Notes under the pieces: model-generated
Told to the model about the DNA's origin: nothing
Databases searched by the model: none
Seen by the model: only the letters and a program-made list of their open reading frames with translations
Translations under genes and position numbers: made by a program
Origin: DAOUAG01 sp034432935
GTDB taxonomy: Bacteria > Chloroflexota > Dehalococcoidia > SM23-28-2 > RBG-16-64-32
Length of the DNA: 64,000 nt
Reading direction: 5' to 3'
NCBI GenBank assembly: GCA_034432935.1
Contig: DAOUBD010000005.1
Coordinates: 14,218 to 78,217 of the forward strand
Shown: positions 32,592-40,894 of the stretch, in pieces
Layout of the letters: every line of letters begins with the position of its first letter
How positions within the stretch are numbered: the stretch's first letter is position 1

Positions 32592-32908
32592 GGTGGGGCC
32601 CTCCTCTTGGGATTGTCCGGCCAAAGGGCGAAGGGGTCAAGGGGATCGGCGGCGCTAGGGGTTTCGTCCAGCCCGCCCGCCATGATAACCCGGGAGAAAG
32701 AAAAGCTTCCCGGGGATTAGGCGGGCGCTTGGGGAGTTCTAGGTCTCGACTGGGCGTCTGGTCGCCCATCCGCTCCCTCGAGTCCCTTCCTCCGTCGCGC
32801 CTGCCCGGTCGGGAAGCTGAGGCCATTGTCGGCCGGCGTACTGAAGGGGGTCAACCGCTTTTTCCACACCCTCCACAAATCCACAGGAGAACCGTAGCCC
32901 CGGGGTGT
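32592..32908 (-). other. Intergenic region nadB-nadC with two promoter-like sites and a DnaA-box-like 9-mer
   Basis: The 317 bp hold no convincing gene. On the minus strand there are two promoter-like sites with identical hexamers: TTGACC-18-GACAAT (32854-32825) and TTGACC-17-GACAAT (32640-32612). There is also a hairpin whose arms read CCCGGGA/TCCCGGG around 32690-32711, and one TTTTCCACA 9-mer at 32860-32868 (plus strand) matching the DnaA-box consensus. The boxed 9-mer is single and not evidence of an origin. Confidence 0.5.
32612..32640 (-). promoter_or_regulatory. Predicted nadC promoter
   Basis: TTGACC (32640-32635), a 17-base spacer and GACAAT (32617-32612). The predicted start would leave a short leader of about 14 bases that contains the AAGAGGAGGG ribosome binding site of nadC. 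A second, identical-hexamer site lies 214 bp upstream. Confidence 0.5.
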
Positions 32909-34468
32909 TTAGAGACGGCGCCGGAAGACGATGTGCCGGTGCCATTCCTCTCGCGGCTCCGGAAAGTCGCTGCGATAGTGGGCGCCGCGCGATTCCCGCC
33001 GCATGAGCGCGGCCTCCGCGACCAGCCGGGCGCATGTCAGGAGGTCGGCCACTTCCTGCGAGGGTCGGTCTCTTGGCTCGGGGAGGACGGCTTGCCAGGC
33101 TGCCAGCGTGGCCTTGGCCCGGGAGAGGGACGCTGCGTCCCGCACGATCCCTACGTCGCGCCACATCAGCTCTTGTATATCCTCGCGGCCCGGCGGGCCC
33201 GCCACCTGGCTGGCCATCTCTCCTGCCGCCTCCAAGGGATCGCTCAGGTCGGTGGCGTCCTGGGTCTCCGGGGTCTTGCCGCCGGGCGCCTCTTGCGTGC
33301 GCCGCACCACGCGTTTGGCAAAGACCACCGTCTCCAGAAGGGAGTTGGAAGCGAGCCGGTTGGCGCCGTGCACGCCGGTGCAGGCGCACTCACCGCAGGC
33401 ATAGAGCCCTCGAACGGTGGTCTCGCCCCAGGTGTTGGTCCGGATGCCGCCCATGGTGTAGTGGGCGGCGGGCGACACCGGAATCGGCTGGCGGGTGATG
33501 TCCAGGCCCGCGTCCTTGCAGAAGCGGTAGATCTGGGGGAAGCGGGCCATCACCAGGTTGGGGTCCAAGTGGGTGACATCTAGGAGCACGTAGTCGGCGC
33601 CCGTTTTGCGCATGCGGTCCAGGATGGCCCTGGCCACAATGTCCCTGGGGGCCAGCTCTGCCTTGGGGTGGTAGGAGGGCATGAATCGTTCGCCGTTGAT
33701 GTCGCGCAAGATCCCGCCTTCCCCCCGCACCGCCTCCGAGATGAGGAAGGGTTGCACGCCGGGCAGGCGCAGGGCGGTGGGGTGGAACTGGAAGAACTCC
33801 ATATCCATCACCTCCGCCCCAGCGCGGTAGGCCAGAGCGATGCCGTCGCCGGTGGCCACCTGTGGGTTGGTGGAGACTCGGTATAGCTGGCCGGCCCCGC
33901 CTGTGGCCAGGACCAGGTGGCGGCAGGTGTAGGCCCGCCGTTCGCCGGTCCGGGTGTCCAGGGCCCGGATGCCAACAGCGTCATCGCCCTCGCCCCGCAG
34001 GAGCTCCGTTGCGATGGTGTACTCCAGGACCGTGATCCCCTCCTGGCGGGCGACGGAGGAGAGGGTGAGCTCGATGTACTGGCCAGTGGAATCGCCGCCG
34101 GCATGGAGGACTCGCGGCAGCGAGTGGGCGCCCTCGCGGGCCAGGGCGATCTCCCCGTGAACGGTGTCGAAGGGCACGCCGAAGTGGACGAGATCGCGTA
34201 TACGGTCGGCGGCCTCGTTGACCAGGACGCGGGCCGCCTCCAGGTCTACCAGGCCCGCGCCGGCCTCCACCGTATCGCGCAGGTGGATCTCCGGCGAATC
34301 GCCGGGGCCGATGGGCGCAGCTATACCCCCCTGCGCCCAGCGCGTGTTGCAGTCGTCGATACTCCCCTTAGTCAGCACCAGGACGGAGCCGTGCTCCCGC
34401 GCCAGCAAGGCGGCGTAGAGGCCGGCGATGCCTGAGCCGACGATGATGTAATCGTAATCGGGGTACAC
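32909..34468 (-). CDS. nadB: L-aspartate oxidase
   Basis: A 519-residue FAD enzyme that oxidises L-aspartate to iminoaspartate for quinolinate synthesis. The dinucleotide motif IVGSGIAGLYAALLA is at the N-terminus, followed by RWAQGGIAA, the FAD/substrate segment LATGGAGQLYRVSTNP, the HPTAL motif, and GGIRTNTWGETTVRGLYACGE plus HGANRLASNSLLE. The C-terminal helical domain is complete. It starts with GTG. It follows nadA after a 67-bp gap that holds a terminator-like hairpin. Confidence 0.97.
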   Translation of the reverse strand: MYPDYDYIIVGSGIAGLYAALLAREHGSVLVLTKGSIDDCNTRWAQGGIAAPIGPGDSPEIHLRDTVEAGAGLVDLEAARVLVNEAADRIRDLVHFGVPFDTVHGEIALAREGAHSLPRVLHAGGDSTGQYIELTLSSVARQEGITVLEYTIATELLRGEGDDAVGIRALDTRTGERRAYTCRHLVLATGGAGQLYRVSTNPQVATGDGIALAYRAGAEVMDMEFFQFHPTALRLPGVQPFLISEAVRGEGGILRDINGERFMPSYHPKAELAPRDIVARAILDRMRKTGADYVLLDVTHLDPNLVMARFPQIYRFCKDAGLDITRQPIPVSPAAHYTMGGIRTNTWGETTVRGLYACGECACTGVHGANRLASNSLLETVVFAKRVVRRTQEAPGGKTPETQDATDLSDPLEAAGEMASQVAGPPGREDIQELMWRDVGIVRDAASLSRAKATLAAWQAVLPEPRDRPSQEVADLLTCARLVAEAALMRRESRGAHYRSDFPEPREEWHRHIVFRRRL

Positions 34469-34491
34469 AGCTCACCCCCTAGGACGAGAAA

Positions 34492-34513
34492 GCCCCAGCC
34501 CGAGGGCTGGGGC
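34492..34513 (-). terminator. Terminator-like hairpin between nadA and nadB
   Basis: On the minus strand a perfect 10-bp stem (GCCCCAGCCC/GGGCTGGGGC) is followed by TTTCTCGTCC. It lies after the nadA stop and before nadB, so it is either a partial terminator that lowers nadB expression or a full terminator. Confidence 0.7.
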
Positions 34514-34535
34514 GCCTGCTCGCTTCCATCTCCGC

Positions 34536-35759
34536 CTACCGCACCGCCAGCATCCGCTCCAAGGCGATGCGAGCGTATCTGGCCGTCTCTTCGTCAACCT
34601 TTACCTGGTTCACGATGCGGCCTTCGACCAGCTCGTCGAGCACCCAGGCCAGGTATGCCGGGTGGATCCGGTACATCGTGGCGCAGGGGCAGACCACCGG
34701 ATCCAGGCAGAAGACCAGCTTGTCCGGGTTCTCGCGGGCCAGGCGGGAGACTAGGTTGATCTCGGTGCCCACCGCGAACTTGGAGCCGGGCGGAGCGTTG
34801 GTTATCGTCTTGGCGATGAACTCCGTTGAGCCGTCGAGGTCCGCCGCCTGCACGACCTCCATGCGGCACTCAGGGTGCACTATAACCGTGATGCCGGGGT
34901 GCTCGCGGCGCGCCTTCTCTATCTGCTGGACGGTAAACCGCATGTGGACCGAGCAGTGGCCCTTCCAGAGGATGACCCTGGCCCGCTCCAACCGCTCGCG
35001 GGTGTTCCCGCCTAGGGACCCATAGGGGAGGGTGTAGTCCCAGACCACCATCTCTTCCAGGGGGATGCCGTGTTTGAGGCCGGTGTTACGGCCGAGGTGC
35101 TGGTCTGGGAAGAAGAGGAGCTTTTCGCCCCGCTGGAAGGCCCATTCGTAGACCTTGGTGGCGTTGGAAGAGGTGCAGACGATGCCGCCGTTCTTGCCGC
35201 AGAAGGCCTTGAGGGCAGCGGCCGAATTCATGTAGGTGATGGGGACGATGCCCTCGATCCCGGCCTCGTTCAGCTCCTCCCAGCAGGCGTAGACATCCTC
35301 GGGGTCCGCCATGTCGGCCATGGAGCACCCGGCGGACATGTTGGGCAGGATCACTTTCTGGTGTGGCGCCGACAGTATGTCGGCCGATTCGGCCATGAAG
35401 TGGACCCCACAGAAGACGATAAACTCCGCCTCCGGCCGCTCCGCCGCCCAGCGGGAGAGGTTGAAGGAGTCGCCCCGGAAGTCGGCAAACTGGATGATGT
35501 CCTCCCGCTGGTAGTGATGGCCCAGCACGACGCAGCGGGTGCCCAGTTTGCGGCGGGCTTCAGCGATGCGGGCCTTGAGGGCGGCGCCGTCCAGGTGCCA
35601 GTAGGTTTGTGGGATGTCCTTCTGCCAGAAGGCGAAGGCGCGCTCCTCGGCCAGCGGCCGCGTCTCGATGGGACGGTCGATGACGCACTCGTTGGCCTCG
35701 TTGAGGAGGGCCTCCTCGGTGACTAAGGTGATGGGTTCTGTCTCTGTCCTGGTTACCAT
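34536..35759 (-). CDS. nadA: Quinolinate synthase A
   Basis: About 407 residues. It condenses iminoaspartate with DHAP to quinolinate using a [4Fe-4S] cluster. Three conserved cysteines are visible: IVFCGVHFMAESADIL, the VHPECRMEV site, and CPCATM. Other hallmarks are GHHYQREDI, CSMADMA, NSAAALKAFCG and GTEINLVSRL. The N-terminal ~65 residues before the core are longer than in E. coli NadA. ATG 35759 is chosen for GAGAGGCG in front. It is first in the nad gene run; a palindromic operator lies upstream. Confidence 0.97.
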   Translation of the reverse strand: MVTRTETEPITLVTEEALLNEANECVIDRPIETRPLAEERAFAFWQKDIPQTYWHLDGAALKARIAEARRKLGTRCVVLGHHYQREDIIQFADFRGDSFNLSRWAAERPEAEFIVFCGVHFMAESADILSAPHQKVILPNMSAGCSMADMADPEDVYACWEELNEAGIEGIVPITYMNSAAALKAFCGKNGGIVCTSSNATKVYEWAFQRGEKLLFFPDQHLGRNTGLKHGIPLEEMVVWDYTLPYGSLGGNTRERLERARVILWKGHCSVHMRFTVQQIEKARREHPGITVIVHPECRMEVVQAADLDGSTEFIAKTITNAPPGSKFAVGTEINLVSRLARENPDKLVFCLDPVVCPCATMYRIHPAYLAWVLDELVEGRIVNQVKVDEETARYARIALERMLAVR

Positions 35760-35775
35760 GGGGCGCCTCTCTAGG

Positions 35776-35802
35776 GAGTTAGTGTCTTCTGTACACTTAC
35801 TC
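35776..35802. promoter_or_regulatory. Palindromic operator candidate in the nadA leader
   Basis: A 27-bp inverted repeat with arms GAGTAAGTGT and ACACTAACTC, one mismatch, around a 7-base spacer. It begins about 10 bases downstream of the predicted nadA -10 element. The position suits a repressor of NAD biosynthesis such as NiaR or NrtR; neither regulator is in the window. Confidence 0.6.
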
Positions 35803-35812
35803 CGCCGCAACT

Positions 35813-35841
35813 AGGCTATCACGTTAACGTAAGGGTGTCAA
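35813..35841 (-). promoter_or_regulatory. Predicted nadA promoter
   Basis: TTGACA (35841-35836), a 17-base spacer and TAGCCT (35818-35813). The -35 is perfect, the -10 moderate. The palindrome at 35776-35802 covers the expected transcription start region. Confidence 0.6.
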
Positions 35842-35914
35842 GCGAAACCGCCGCGAGATACGGCTATCCCCGGGTGTCGGATCTGCCCCGCCCATGCTGG
35901 GGCCCCGTAAAGAC

Positions 35915-35991
35915 CCGCTCATGCTGAGGTTCTCGAAGCATGAGCGGCCCAGGCCACCCGCTCGCCCTTCGACAGGCTCAGGCCGGGCGGG
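35915..35991. repeat. REP-like palindromes, A-type then B-type (decayed)
   Basis: A-type hairpin at 35915-35947 with arms CCGCTCATGCT/AGCATGAGCGG. B-type at 35957-35991 with arms CCCGCTCGCCC/GGCCGGGCGGG, the second arm diverged. It lies between nadA and dut. The same pair recurs at 40.6, 44.6 and 48.5 kb. Confidence 0.85.
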
Positions 35992-36019
35992 AGAGGAGAT
36001 GCATGAGCCCGCGGGGCGC

Positions 36020-36457
36020 CTACCGGCCGGTAGACCCGTGGCCGCCGGAATCGCGCAACGTGGCGCTGAGCTGATCGGCCTCCTCCAGTTCCGCCTCGGC
36101 GATACGGCTAACGACGAGTTGGGCGATGCGGTCGCCGTGATGCACGATGTGAGGGCCCCGATAAGGAAGCACGTACATCGTCACCAGGAGCTCGCCTCGG
36201 TAGTCGCTATCGATGGTCCCGAAGGTGACCATCACTCCCTGGGCTGATAGACCGGAACGCGGCCGCACCTGGAGGTCGTAGCCCTTCGGCGCCTCCACGG
36301 AGATGCCGGTGGGGACGCGCACCGGCTGCTGGCCTATCTCCAGCGACGGCGACTCCAGACAGGCGTACAGGTCGAAGCCGGTGGAGCCCTCGGTGGCCTT
36401 CTGGGGCATGCGGGCGCCGGGCCGCAGCAGCTTCACCCTAACCGCCACCTCAGCCAC
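36020..36457 (-). CDS. dut: dUTP diphosphatase
   Basis: A 145-residue trimeric-type dUTPase with all five motifs: STGFDLYA, PRSGLSAQ, GTIDSDYRGEL, GDRIAQLVV and the C-terminal GGHGSTGR (His replaces the usual Phe/aromatic residue of motif 5). It hydrolyses dUTP to dUMP, keeping uracil out of DNA and feeding dTMP synthesis. It overlaps the upstream hydrolase gene by 8 bp. Confidence 0.95.
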   Translation of the reverse strand: MAEVAVRVKLLRPGARMPQKATEGSTGFDLYACLESPSLEIGQQPVRVPTGISVEAPKGYDLQVRPRSGLSAQGVMVTFGTIDSDYRGELLVTMYVLPYRGPHIVHHGDRIAQLVVSRIAEAELEEADQLSATLRDSGGHGSTGR

Positions 36458-37343
36458 GGCGGCTGGCCTCCCCGGCCAAACCGTCTTGCCGGATGGTTTG
36501 CAAGAAGCGCCAGATCTCCTCCGCTACCGTCTCGGGCTCCTCCATCGGCGCCAGATGCCCTGCGTTGGGGATGGTGACCAGGAGGGCTCCCGGGATGCGT
36601 TCGGCCACCCGCTGGAACATAGACGACATGAAAGGGTCGGTGGCCTCTCCCCGCATGACCAGCGTGGGGCAACGGATGGCCGGTACGAGGCTCCAGATGT
36701 CCAACGAGGCGCTGTTTTCGAAGACCTGGGCCTCTACCTCGCCGGAGCACTTTAACTGATAGTGGCCGTCTTCGCGCCGGAAGAGACCGTGCTCGGCGTA
36801 GAGCCGCAGGACGTCCTCTCGCCAGCGGGCAAAGGTCGGCCGGCGGCGATAGGTTTCCACGAGGGCGTGGGGGCTGTCCCAGACCTGGCGCCGCTTGCGG
36901 GCAGCCGCGGCCATCGCCTCCCTGGGGCCAGGGGAAGCGGCGAACTCCGGCGGCTGGATGATGGGTTCGATGAGGCACAGGGCGGACGCGTACTCGGGCC
37001 GCTCCGCCGCCAGGCAAGCGGCGGCTGCTCCTCCCGAGGAGTGGCCGATCAGGGGGACGCCGCGGAGAGCGAAGGCGTCCAGCAGTCCCCGCAGGTCTTC
37101 CACCAGAGACCGCCAGTGGTAGCCGTTGGGTGGCTTATCGCTATCGCCCTGGCCGCGCAGATCGTAGGCGATGACCCGGTAGCCGTCTGCCAGGCGCAGG
37201 GCAACCGGCTCCCAAAGGCGGGCCAAGAATCCGTTGGCATGGGCCATCACCAGCGGGGGCGCCGCGTCGTTCCCCCACTCGACGTAGTGCAGCCTTATGC
37301 CGTTGGCCTTCACGAACCCTTCCCTCAGGTCAACCGCCGCCAT
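36450..37343 (-). CDS. Alpha/beta-hydrolase family protein
   Basis: About 297 residues with the alpha/beta-hydrolase fold: oxyanion-hole segment PPLVMAHANGF, YDLRGQGDSDKP, nucleophile elbow GHSSGG (serine between glycines), an acid region PTLVMRGEATDPF and catalytic His in PNAGHLAPMEEPE. It is an esterase, epoxide hydrolase or C-C hydrolase; the substrate is unknown. Start ATG 37343 overlaps the end of the DUF309 gene by 14 bp. Confidence 0.88.
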   Translation of the reverse strand: MAAVDLREGFVKANGIRLHYVEWGNDAAPPLVMAHANGFLARLWEPVALRLADGYRVIAYDLRGQGDSDKPPNGYHWRSLVEDLRGLLDAFALRGVPLIGHSSGGAAAACLAAERPEYASALCLIEPIIQPPEFAASPGPREAMAAAARKRRQVWDSPHALVETYRRRPTFARWREDVLRLYAEHGLFRREDGHYQLKCSGEVEAQVFENSASLDIWSLVPAIRCPTLVMRGEATDPFMSSMFQRVAERIPGALLVTIPNAGHLAPMEEPETVAEEIWRFLQTIRQDGLAGEASRRG

Positions 37344-37794
37344 CTGTGTCTCCTTGCGCGAACTCAGCGGCGGGCCCGACGGTAGCCGGGCCCCGGGATG
37401 CAAGGTGGATGCGCGGGATCAGGGCCCGGTCAAGCTCTGTGGGGCGCTGGGGTCCCAGCTCCCGGACCCGGGCCAGGCATGCCCCGGCCTCCTGCACCAG
37501 GCGCTGCACGTCGATGCCCTGGCAAGATGGCCTGTGGGGAGCGAGGAGATCGATCCCGCTGCCGAGGAGGGATACGGCGCCCGCGTGGTTGCCGCGCAAC
37601 AGGTGGTGGAACCCAGCGGCCAGCTTGATCAACCCCTGGTAGAAGCCGGCCGCCGCTGGGGCGCCGGGCGCCTTGCCCCCGCTCTCCCGCCAGATGTCCT
37701 CCAGCGTCTCGTGGCAGTCGTAGAACCGCCACTGGTTGAACTGGCGGATGGCTTCCGTCAGGATTTCCGGGGCGCTGGCGCTACTACCCATCAC
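37330..37794 (-). CDS. DUF309 protein
   Basis: A 154-residue protein with the DUF309 core: FNQWRFYDCHETLEDIWRES, with the conserved H-E/E-W pattern, then GFYQGLIKLAAGFHHLLRGN. The family is helical and of unknown function, often next to haloacid or alpha/beta hydrolases. A predicted disordered C-terminal tail of about 35 residues follows. It is the first gene of a DUF309-hydrolase-dut transcript by overlap. Confidence 0.85.
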   Translation of the reverse strand: MMGSSASAPEILTEAIRQFNQWRFYDCHETLEDIWRESGGKAPGAPAAAGFYQGLIKLAAGFHHLLRGNHAGAVSLLGSGIDLLAPHRPSCQGIDVQRLVQEAGACLARVRELGPQRPTELDRALIPRIHLASRGPATVGPAAEFAQGDTDGGG

Positions 37795-37881
37795 CGGCCA
37801 GTATAGGGGAGCCGGGGCCCATGAGGAACCGGCGCCTGAACCGTGCTAATCTACGCCCAGACTAGTGGCAGGAGGTGAGCC

Positions 37882-38874
37882 ATGAAGCTATGTACCTTCC
37901 GGGCTGGCAGCCGCTTCGGCGCCATGGAGCGCATCGGCGCCGTGACGCCTCGGGGGCGCATCGTGGACCTCAATTTCGCTTACGCCCTCGCTCTCACGGA
38001 GCGGGAAGGCCATCCCGCGGCCTACGAATTGGCCGACGCGCTGATGCCGCCCGACATGATCGCTTTCCTGGCCAATGGCCGGTGGGCGCGCCAGGCGGCC
38101 GATGAGGCCTTGGCCCACCTGGGGGACCGGGCCGATGACCCATCGACCTCCGGGCCGGAGGGCGAGCGCATCGTCTTCGACCCTGGTGAGGTGCGCCTCC
38201 TGGCGCCTTTGCCCCGCCCCAACTCCATTCGCGACTGTTTGGCCTTCGAGGAGCACGTCAAGAACTCGATGCCGGACCGGCCGATCCCGCCCGCCTGGTA
38301 CGAGATCCCCATCTACTACAAGGGCAACCCGGATACGGTGGCTGCCAGCGGCGACGACGTGGTCTGGCCATCTTATACCAATGTCCTGGACTACGAGCTC
38401 GAATTCGCCGCCGTCATCGGGCGGGAGGGGGTCGATATCCCAAAGGAGGAGGCCTGGAACTACATCGCCGGTTATATGGTCTTCAACGATGTCTCGGCCC
38501 GGGACATCCAGATGAAGGAGATGTCCTGTATGCTGGGGCCGGCCAAGGGCAAGGATATGGACGGCGGGAACATCCTTGGCCCCTATCTGGTGACGGCAGA
38601 CGAGTGGGACCCCCGGGACGGGCATGTGATGACCGCCCGGGTCAACGGCGAGGAGTGGAGCCGGGGCTTGACCAGCGCCATGTACCACGACTTCGCCACC
38701 ATCGTCAGCTACATCTCCCAGGGCGAGACCCTGCACGTGGGCGATGTCATAGGTTCCGGCACCGTTGGCACAGGCTGTGGCCTGGAGCTGCGGCGTTTCC
38801 CCAAGCCTGGCGACGTCATCGAGCTGGAGGTGGAAGGCCTCGGCGTGTTGCGCAACCGGTTCGTGAAGTTGTAA
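37882..38874 (+). CDS. Fumarylacetoacetate hydrolase family protein
   Basis: A 330-residue FAH-fold protein. The metal-binding E-x-E appears as LDYELEFAAVIGREG, with D at NDVSARDIQ, and the late GSGTVGTGCGLEL and FPKPGDVIELEVEGLGVLRN are the typical end. It hydrolyses or isomerises acylpyruvates/2-oxo acids in aromatic catabolism. The N-terminal ~75 residues are the extra domain found in FAHD-type hydrolases. GGCAGGAGGTGAGCC precedes the ATG. It is followed after 30 bp by a metallo-beta-lactamase gene. Confidence 0.92.
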   Translation: MKLCTFRAGSRFGAMERIGAVTPRGRIVDLNFAYALALTEREGHPAAYELADALMPPDMIAFLANGRWARQAADEALAHLGDRADDPSTSGPEGERIVFDPGEVRLLAPLPRPNSIRDCLAFEEHVKNSMPDRPIPPAWYEIPIYYKGNPDTVAASGDDVVWPSYTNVLDYELEFAAVIGREGVDIPKEEAWNYIAGYMVFNDVSARDIQMKEMSCMLGPAKGKDMDGGNILGPYLVTADEWDPRDGHVMTARVNGEEWSRGLTSAMYHDFATIVSYISQGETLHVGDVIGSGTVGTGCGLELRRFPKPGDVIELEVEGLGVLRNRFVKL

Positions 38875-38904
38875 GGGCGCTAGGCCCAGGACGGGAGGTC
38901 TGAT

Positions 38905-39846
38905 ATGAGCACTGCACATGTCGAAGAGCACGCGGACGTGCCCCCGCCGAAGGTGGAAGAGGTGAGCCCTGGCCTCTTCGCCTACGTCCAACTCGACGGC
39001 TCCTGGGGGCTGAACAACACCGGCTTCATCGTGGGCAGCGATGGCGTCCTGGTCATCGACACCTGCTTCACCGAGCGGCGCTCGCGCTGGTTCCAGGAGG
39101 CTATCCGTCGCACGGCAGGAGACCGGCCCTTGCGGACCCTGGTGAACACCCATCACCACGGGGACCACACTCACGGCAACTGGCTTTTCCTGCCTGTGGC
39201 CACCATCATCGGACACGAGCGTTGCCGGGCGGAGGTGTTGGCGGCCGGAACCACCACCACGGGCCTGTTCCCCGGCGTGGAGTGGGGAGAGATTCGGGTG
39301 GCGCCCCCCTTCGTAACCTTCGAGGACCGGCTGAACGTGTACATCGATGACCTGAGGGTCGAGCTGATTTTCGTCGGGCCGGCGCACACCACTAACGATA
39401 TCGTGGCCTGGGTTCCGGAGCGAAGGGTCCTCTACGCCGGCGACATCATCTTCCACCAAGGCACGCCCTTCGCCATGATGGGCTCCATCGCCGGTTGGCT
39501 GAAGGCCCTGGAGCGTCTCCAGGCCCTGGACATCGAGACCATCGTACCGGGCCACGGCCCCGTCTGCGGTCCGGAGGTCATCACTGCCGTGGCAGACTAC
39601 CTGCGCTTCGTGCAGGACGTTGCGAGGCGAGGGTTCGAGGCTGGCCTGCCGCCCCTGGAGGTGGCCCGTCAGACAGACCTCGGCCGATTCGCCTCCCTGC
39701 TGGACAGCGAGCGCCTGGTAGGCAATCTGCACAGGGCCTACAGCGAACTGCGAGGGGAGCCTCTCGGCACGCCTCTGCCCCTGCCAGGGGTGGTAGCAGA
39801 GATGGTGGCCTATAACGGAGGCAGGATGCCCCGCTGCCTCGCCTAG
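38905..39846 (+). CDS. MBL-fold metallo-hydrolase
   Basis: A 313-residue protein with the complete MBL zinc motif NTHHHGDHTHGN (HxHxDH in the form HHHGDH), the later ligand at VGPAHTTNDIVAWVPERRVLYAGDI and VPGHGPVCG. It is cytoplasmic. The ~20 residues before the MBL domain and the C-terminal ~80 helical residues suggest an alkylsulfatase- or SoxH-like subgroup; the substrate is not known. It is likely cotranscribed with the FAH gene and overlaps the convergent 2H gene by 4 bp. Confidence 0.9.
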   Translation: MSTAHVEEHADVPPPKVEEVSPGLFAYVQLDGSWGLNNTGFIVGSDGVLVIDTCFTERRSRWFQEAIRRTAGDRPLRTLVNTHHHGDHTHGNWLFLPVATIIGHERCRAEVLAAGTTTTGLFPGVEWGEIRVAPPFVTFEDRLNVYIDDLRVELIFVGPAHTTNDIVAWVPERRVLYAGDIIFHQGTPFAMMGSIAGWLKALERLQALDIETIVPGHGPVCGPEVITAVADYLRFVQDVARRGFEAGLPPLEVARQTDLGRFASLLDSERLVGNLHRAYSELRGEPLGTPLPLPGVVAEMVAYNGGRMPRCLA

Positions 39847-40562
39847 CGGGGCACGAGGCGACGGCGACTCCTGCCCCCCAGCTCGTAGGAGCGCACGACG
39901 CGTAGGTGGGGCGTGCCCACGGAGATCCGGGCCGCCACCAAGTCGACGCGGCCTACTTGAAACGTTGGCCCTGTTAGCGCCCTGTCCCGCAGCTCGGCTA
40001 CCACCGTCTTCAACTGGGCTAGAGCCTCGCCGGAAGCAAAGCGGGCGATGCTGATGTGCGGCAGGAAATCGGGGCCATCGAAAGGCTGACGGGGGAGTCC
40101 GGGTATCTCCTCCAAGAGGCGGATGTTCATCTCTCGCACCGGCAGCCCATCCAGCACCTCCACGAAGGCGACCTCCGGGAAGCAGTTCACCCGGCCCAGA
40201 CGGACGGTGAAAGGGGGCTGGCAACTGAACAGGCTAGCGGCGGACTGAGAGATGCGCTCCAGATCCGCTTGGCAGACGGCGTCAGGGCCACCTGGTCCCT
40301 CTGCCAGAAACCCCAAGCCCTTTACCGTGACGTGCCAGTAGTCCTCTGAGTACGGTTCGATGCCGGGCAAGGAAGCCAGGCGAGCGGCGAGGGGGCGCAG
40401 GTAGGCCCTGGCCCCAGGGTCATCGATGCGGATCAGAAAGGCGGCGTACTCCTGGCCGCCGTGGGCCGAGGGCGACTCCAGCGTGTCGGGCACGAGGGTG
40501 AGGCGCTGCAACGCCAGGAAGCGCGACCAGGCCACTTCGAACTCGGCGTCGATGTTCTTCAC
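39843..40562 (-). CDS. 2H phosphoesterase (LigT/2'-5' RNA ligase-like)
   Basis: A 239-residue protein with two HxT/Sx motifs that define 2H phosphoesterases: HVTVKGLGFL (near residue 77) and HISIARFASG (near 176). It lies in the LigT/CPDase fold. Family members cleave 2',3'-cyclic phosphates or nucleotide derivatives. It is transcribed toward the FAH/MBL pair. The 332 bp before its start codon contain the REP array. The role in the cell is unknown. Confidence 0.83.
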   Translation of the reverse strand: MKNIDAEFEVAWSRFLALQRLTLVPDTLESPSAHGGQEYAAFLIRIDDPGARAYLRPLAARLASLPGIEPYSEDYWHVTVKGLGFLAEGPGGPDAVCQADLERISQSAASLFSCQPPFTVRLGRVNCFPEVAFVEVLDGLPVREMNIRLLEEIPGLPRQPFDGPDFLPHISIARFASGEALAQLKTVVAELRDRALTGPTFQVGRVDLVAARISVGTPHLRVVRSYELGGRSRRRLVPR

Positions 40563-40643
40563 GGCTTAAGGTTAGCCTGGCCGGTCGTCCCAGAACAGGG
40601 CCATTGCGTTCGGGCGTCCTTGGCCTAGGCGGATTGCGCGTAT

Positions 40644-40872
40644 CTCATGCTTCGAGAGCCTCAGCATGAGCGGGGGTGTGCTCGCGGTACCGCGCGTCTT
40701 CCCGCTCGCCCTGAGCCCTGTCGAAGGGCGAGCGGGGTGTACGGCTCATGCTTCGAGAACCTCAGCATGAGCGGGTCCAAGACGCCGAAGCACCCCTTCC
40801 CGCTCGTCCTGAGGCACTCGAAGGGCGAGCGGAGTATGCGGCTCATGCTTCGAGAACCTCAGCATGAGCGGG
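40644..40872. repeat. REP-like array A-B-A-B-A in a gene-free 332-bp region
   Basis: Five palindromes alternate: A at 40644-40672, B at 40701-40736, A at 40744-40774, B at 40799-40832, A at 40841-40872. A arms read CTCATGC/GCATGAG, B arms CTCGCCC/GGGCGAG. The rest of 40563-40894 is unstructured and has no gene I can support. It lies between the divergent starts/ends of the 2H gene and hyuB. Confidence 0.9.
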
Positions 40873-40894
40873 GTGTGCAGGTTGGGAGACCCCT

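Noticed and set aside
32840..32900. Replication origin (DnaA boxes)
   Set aside because: Only one good 9-mer (TTTTCCACA) and two partial ones; no dnaA/dnaN, AT-rich unwinding element or box cluster.
37888..40224. A 778-codon open frame on the minus strand
   Set aside because: Antisense to the FAH and MBL genes, both with clear catalytic motifs; low-complexity translation without domains.
40644..40872. CRISPR array
   Set aside because: Repeats are palindromes of two types with uneven short gaps, not identical repeats with unique equal spacers; no cas genes.
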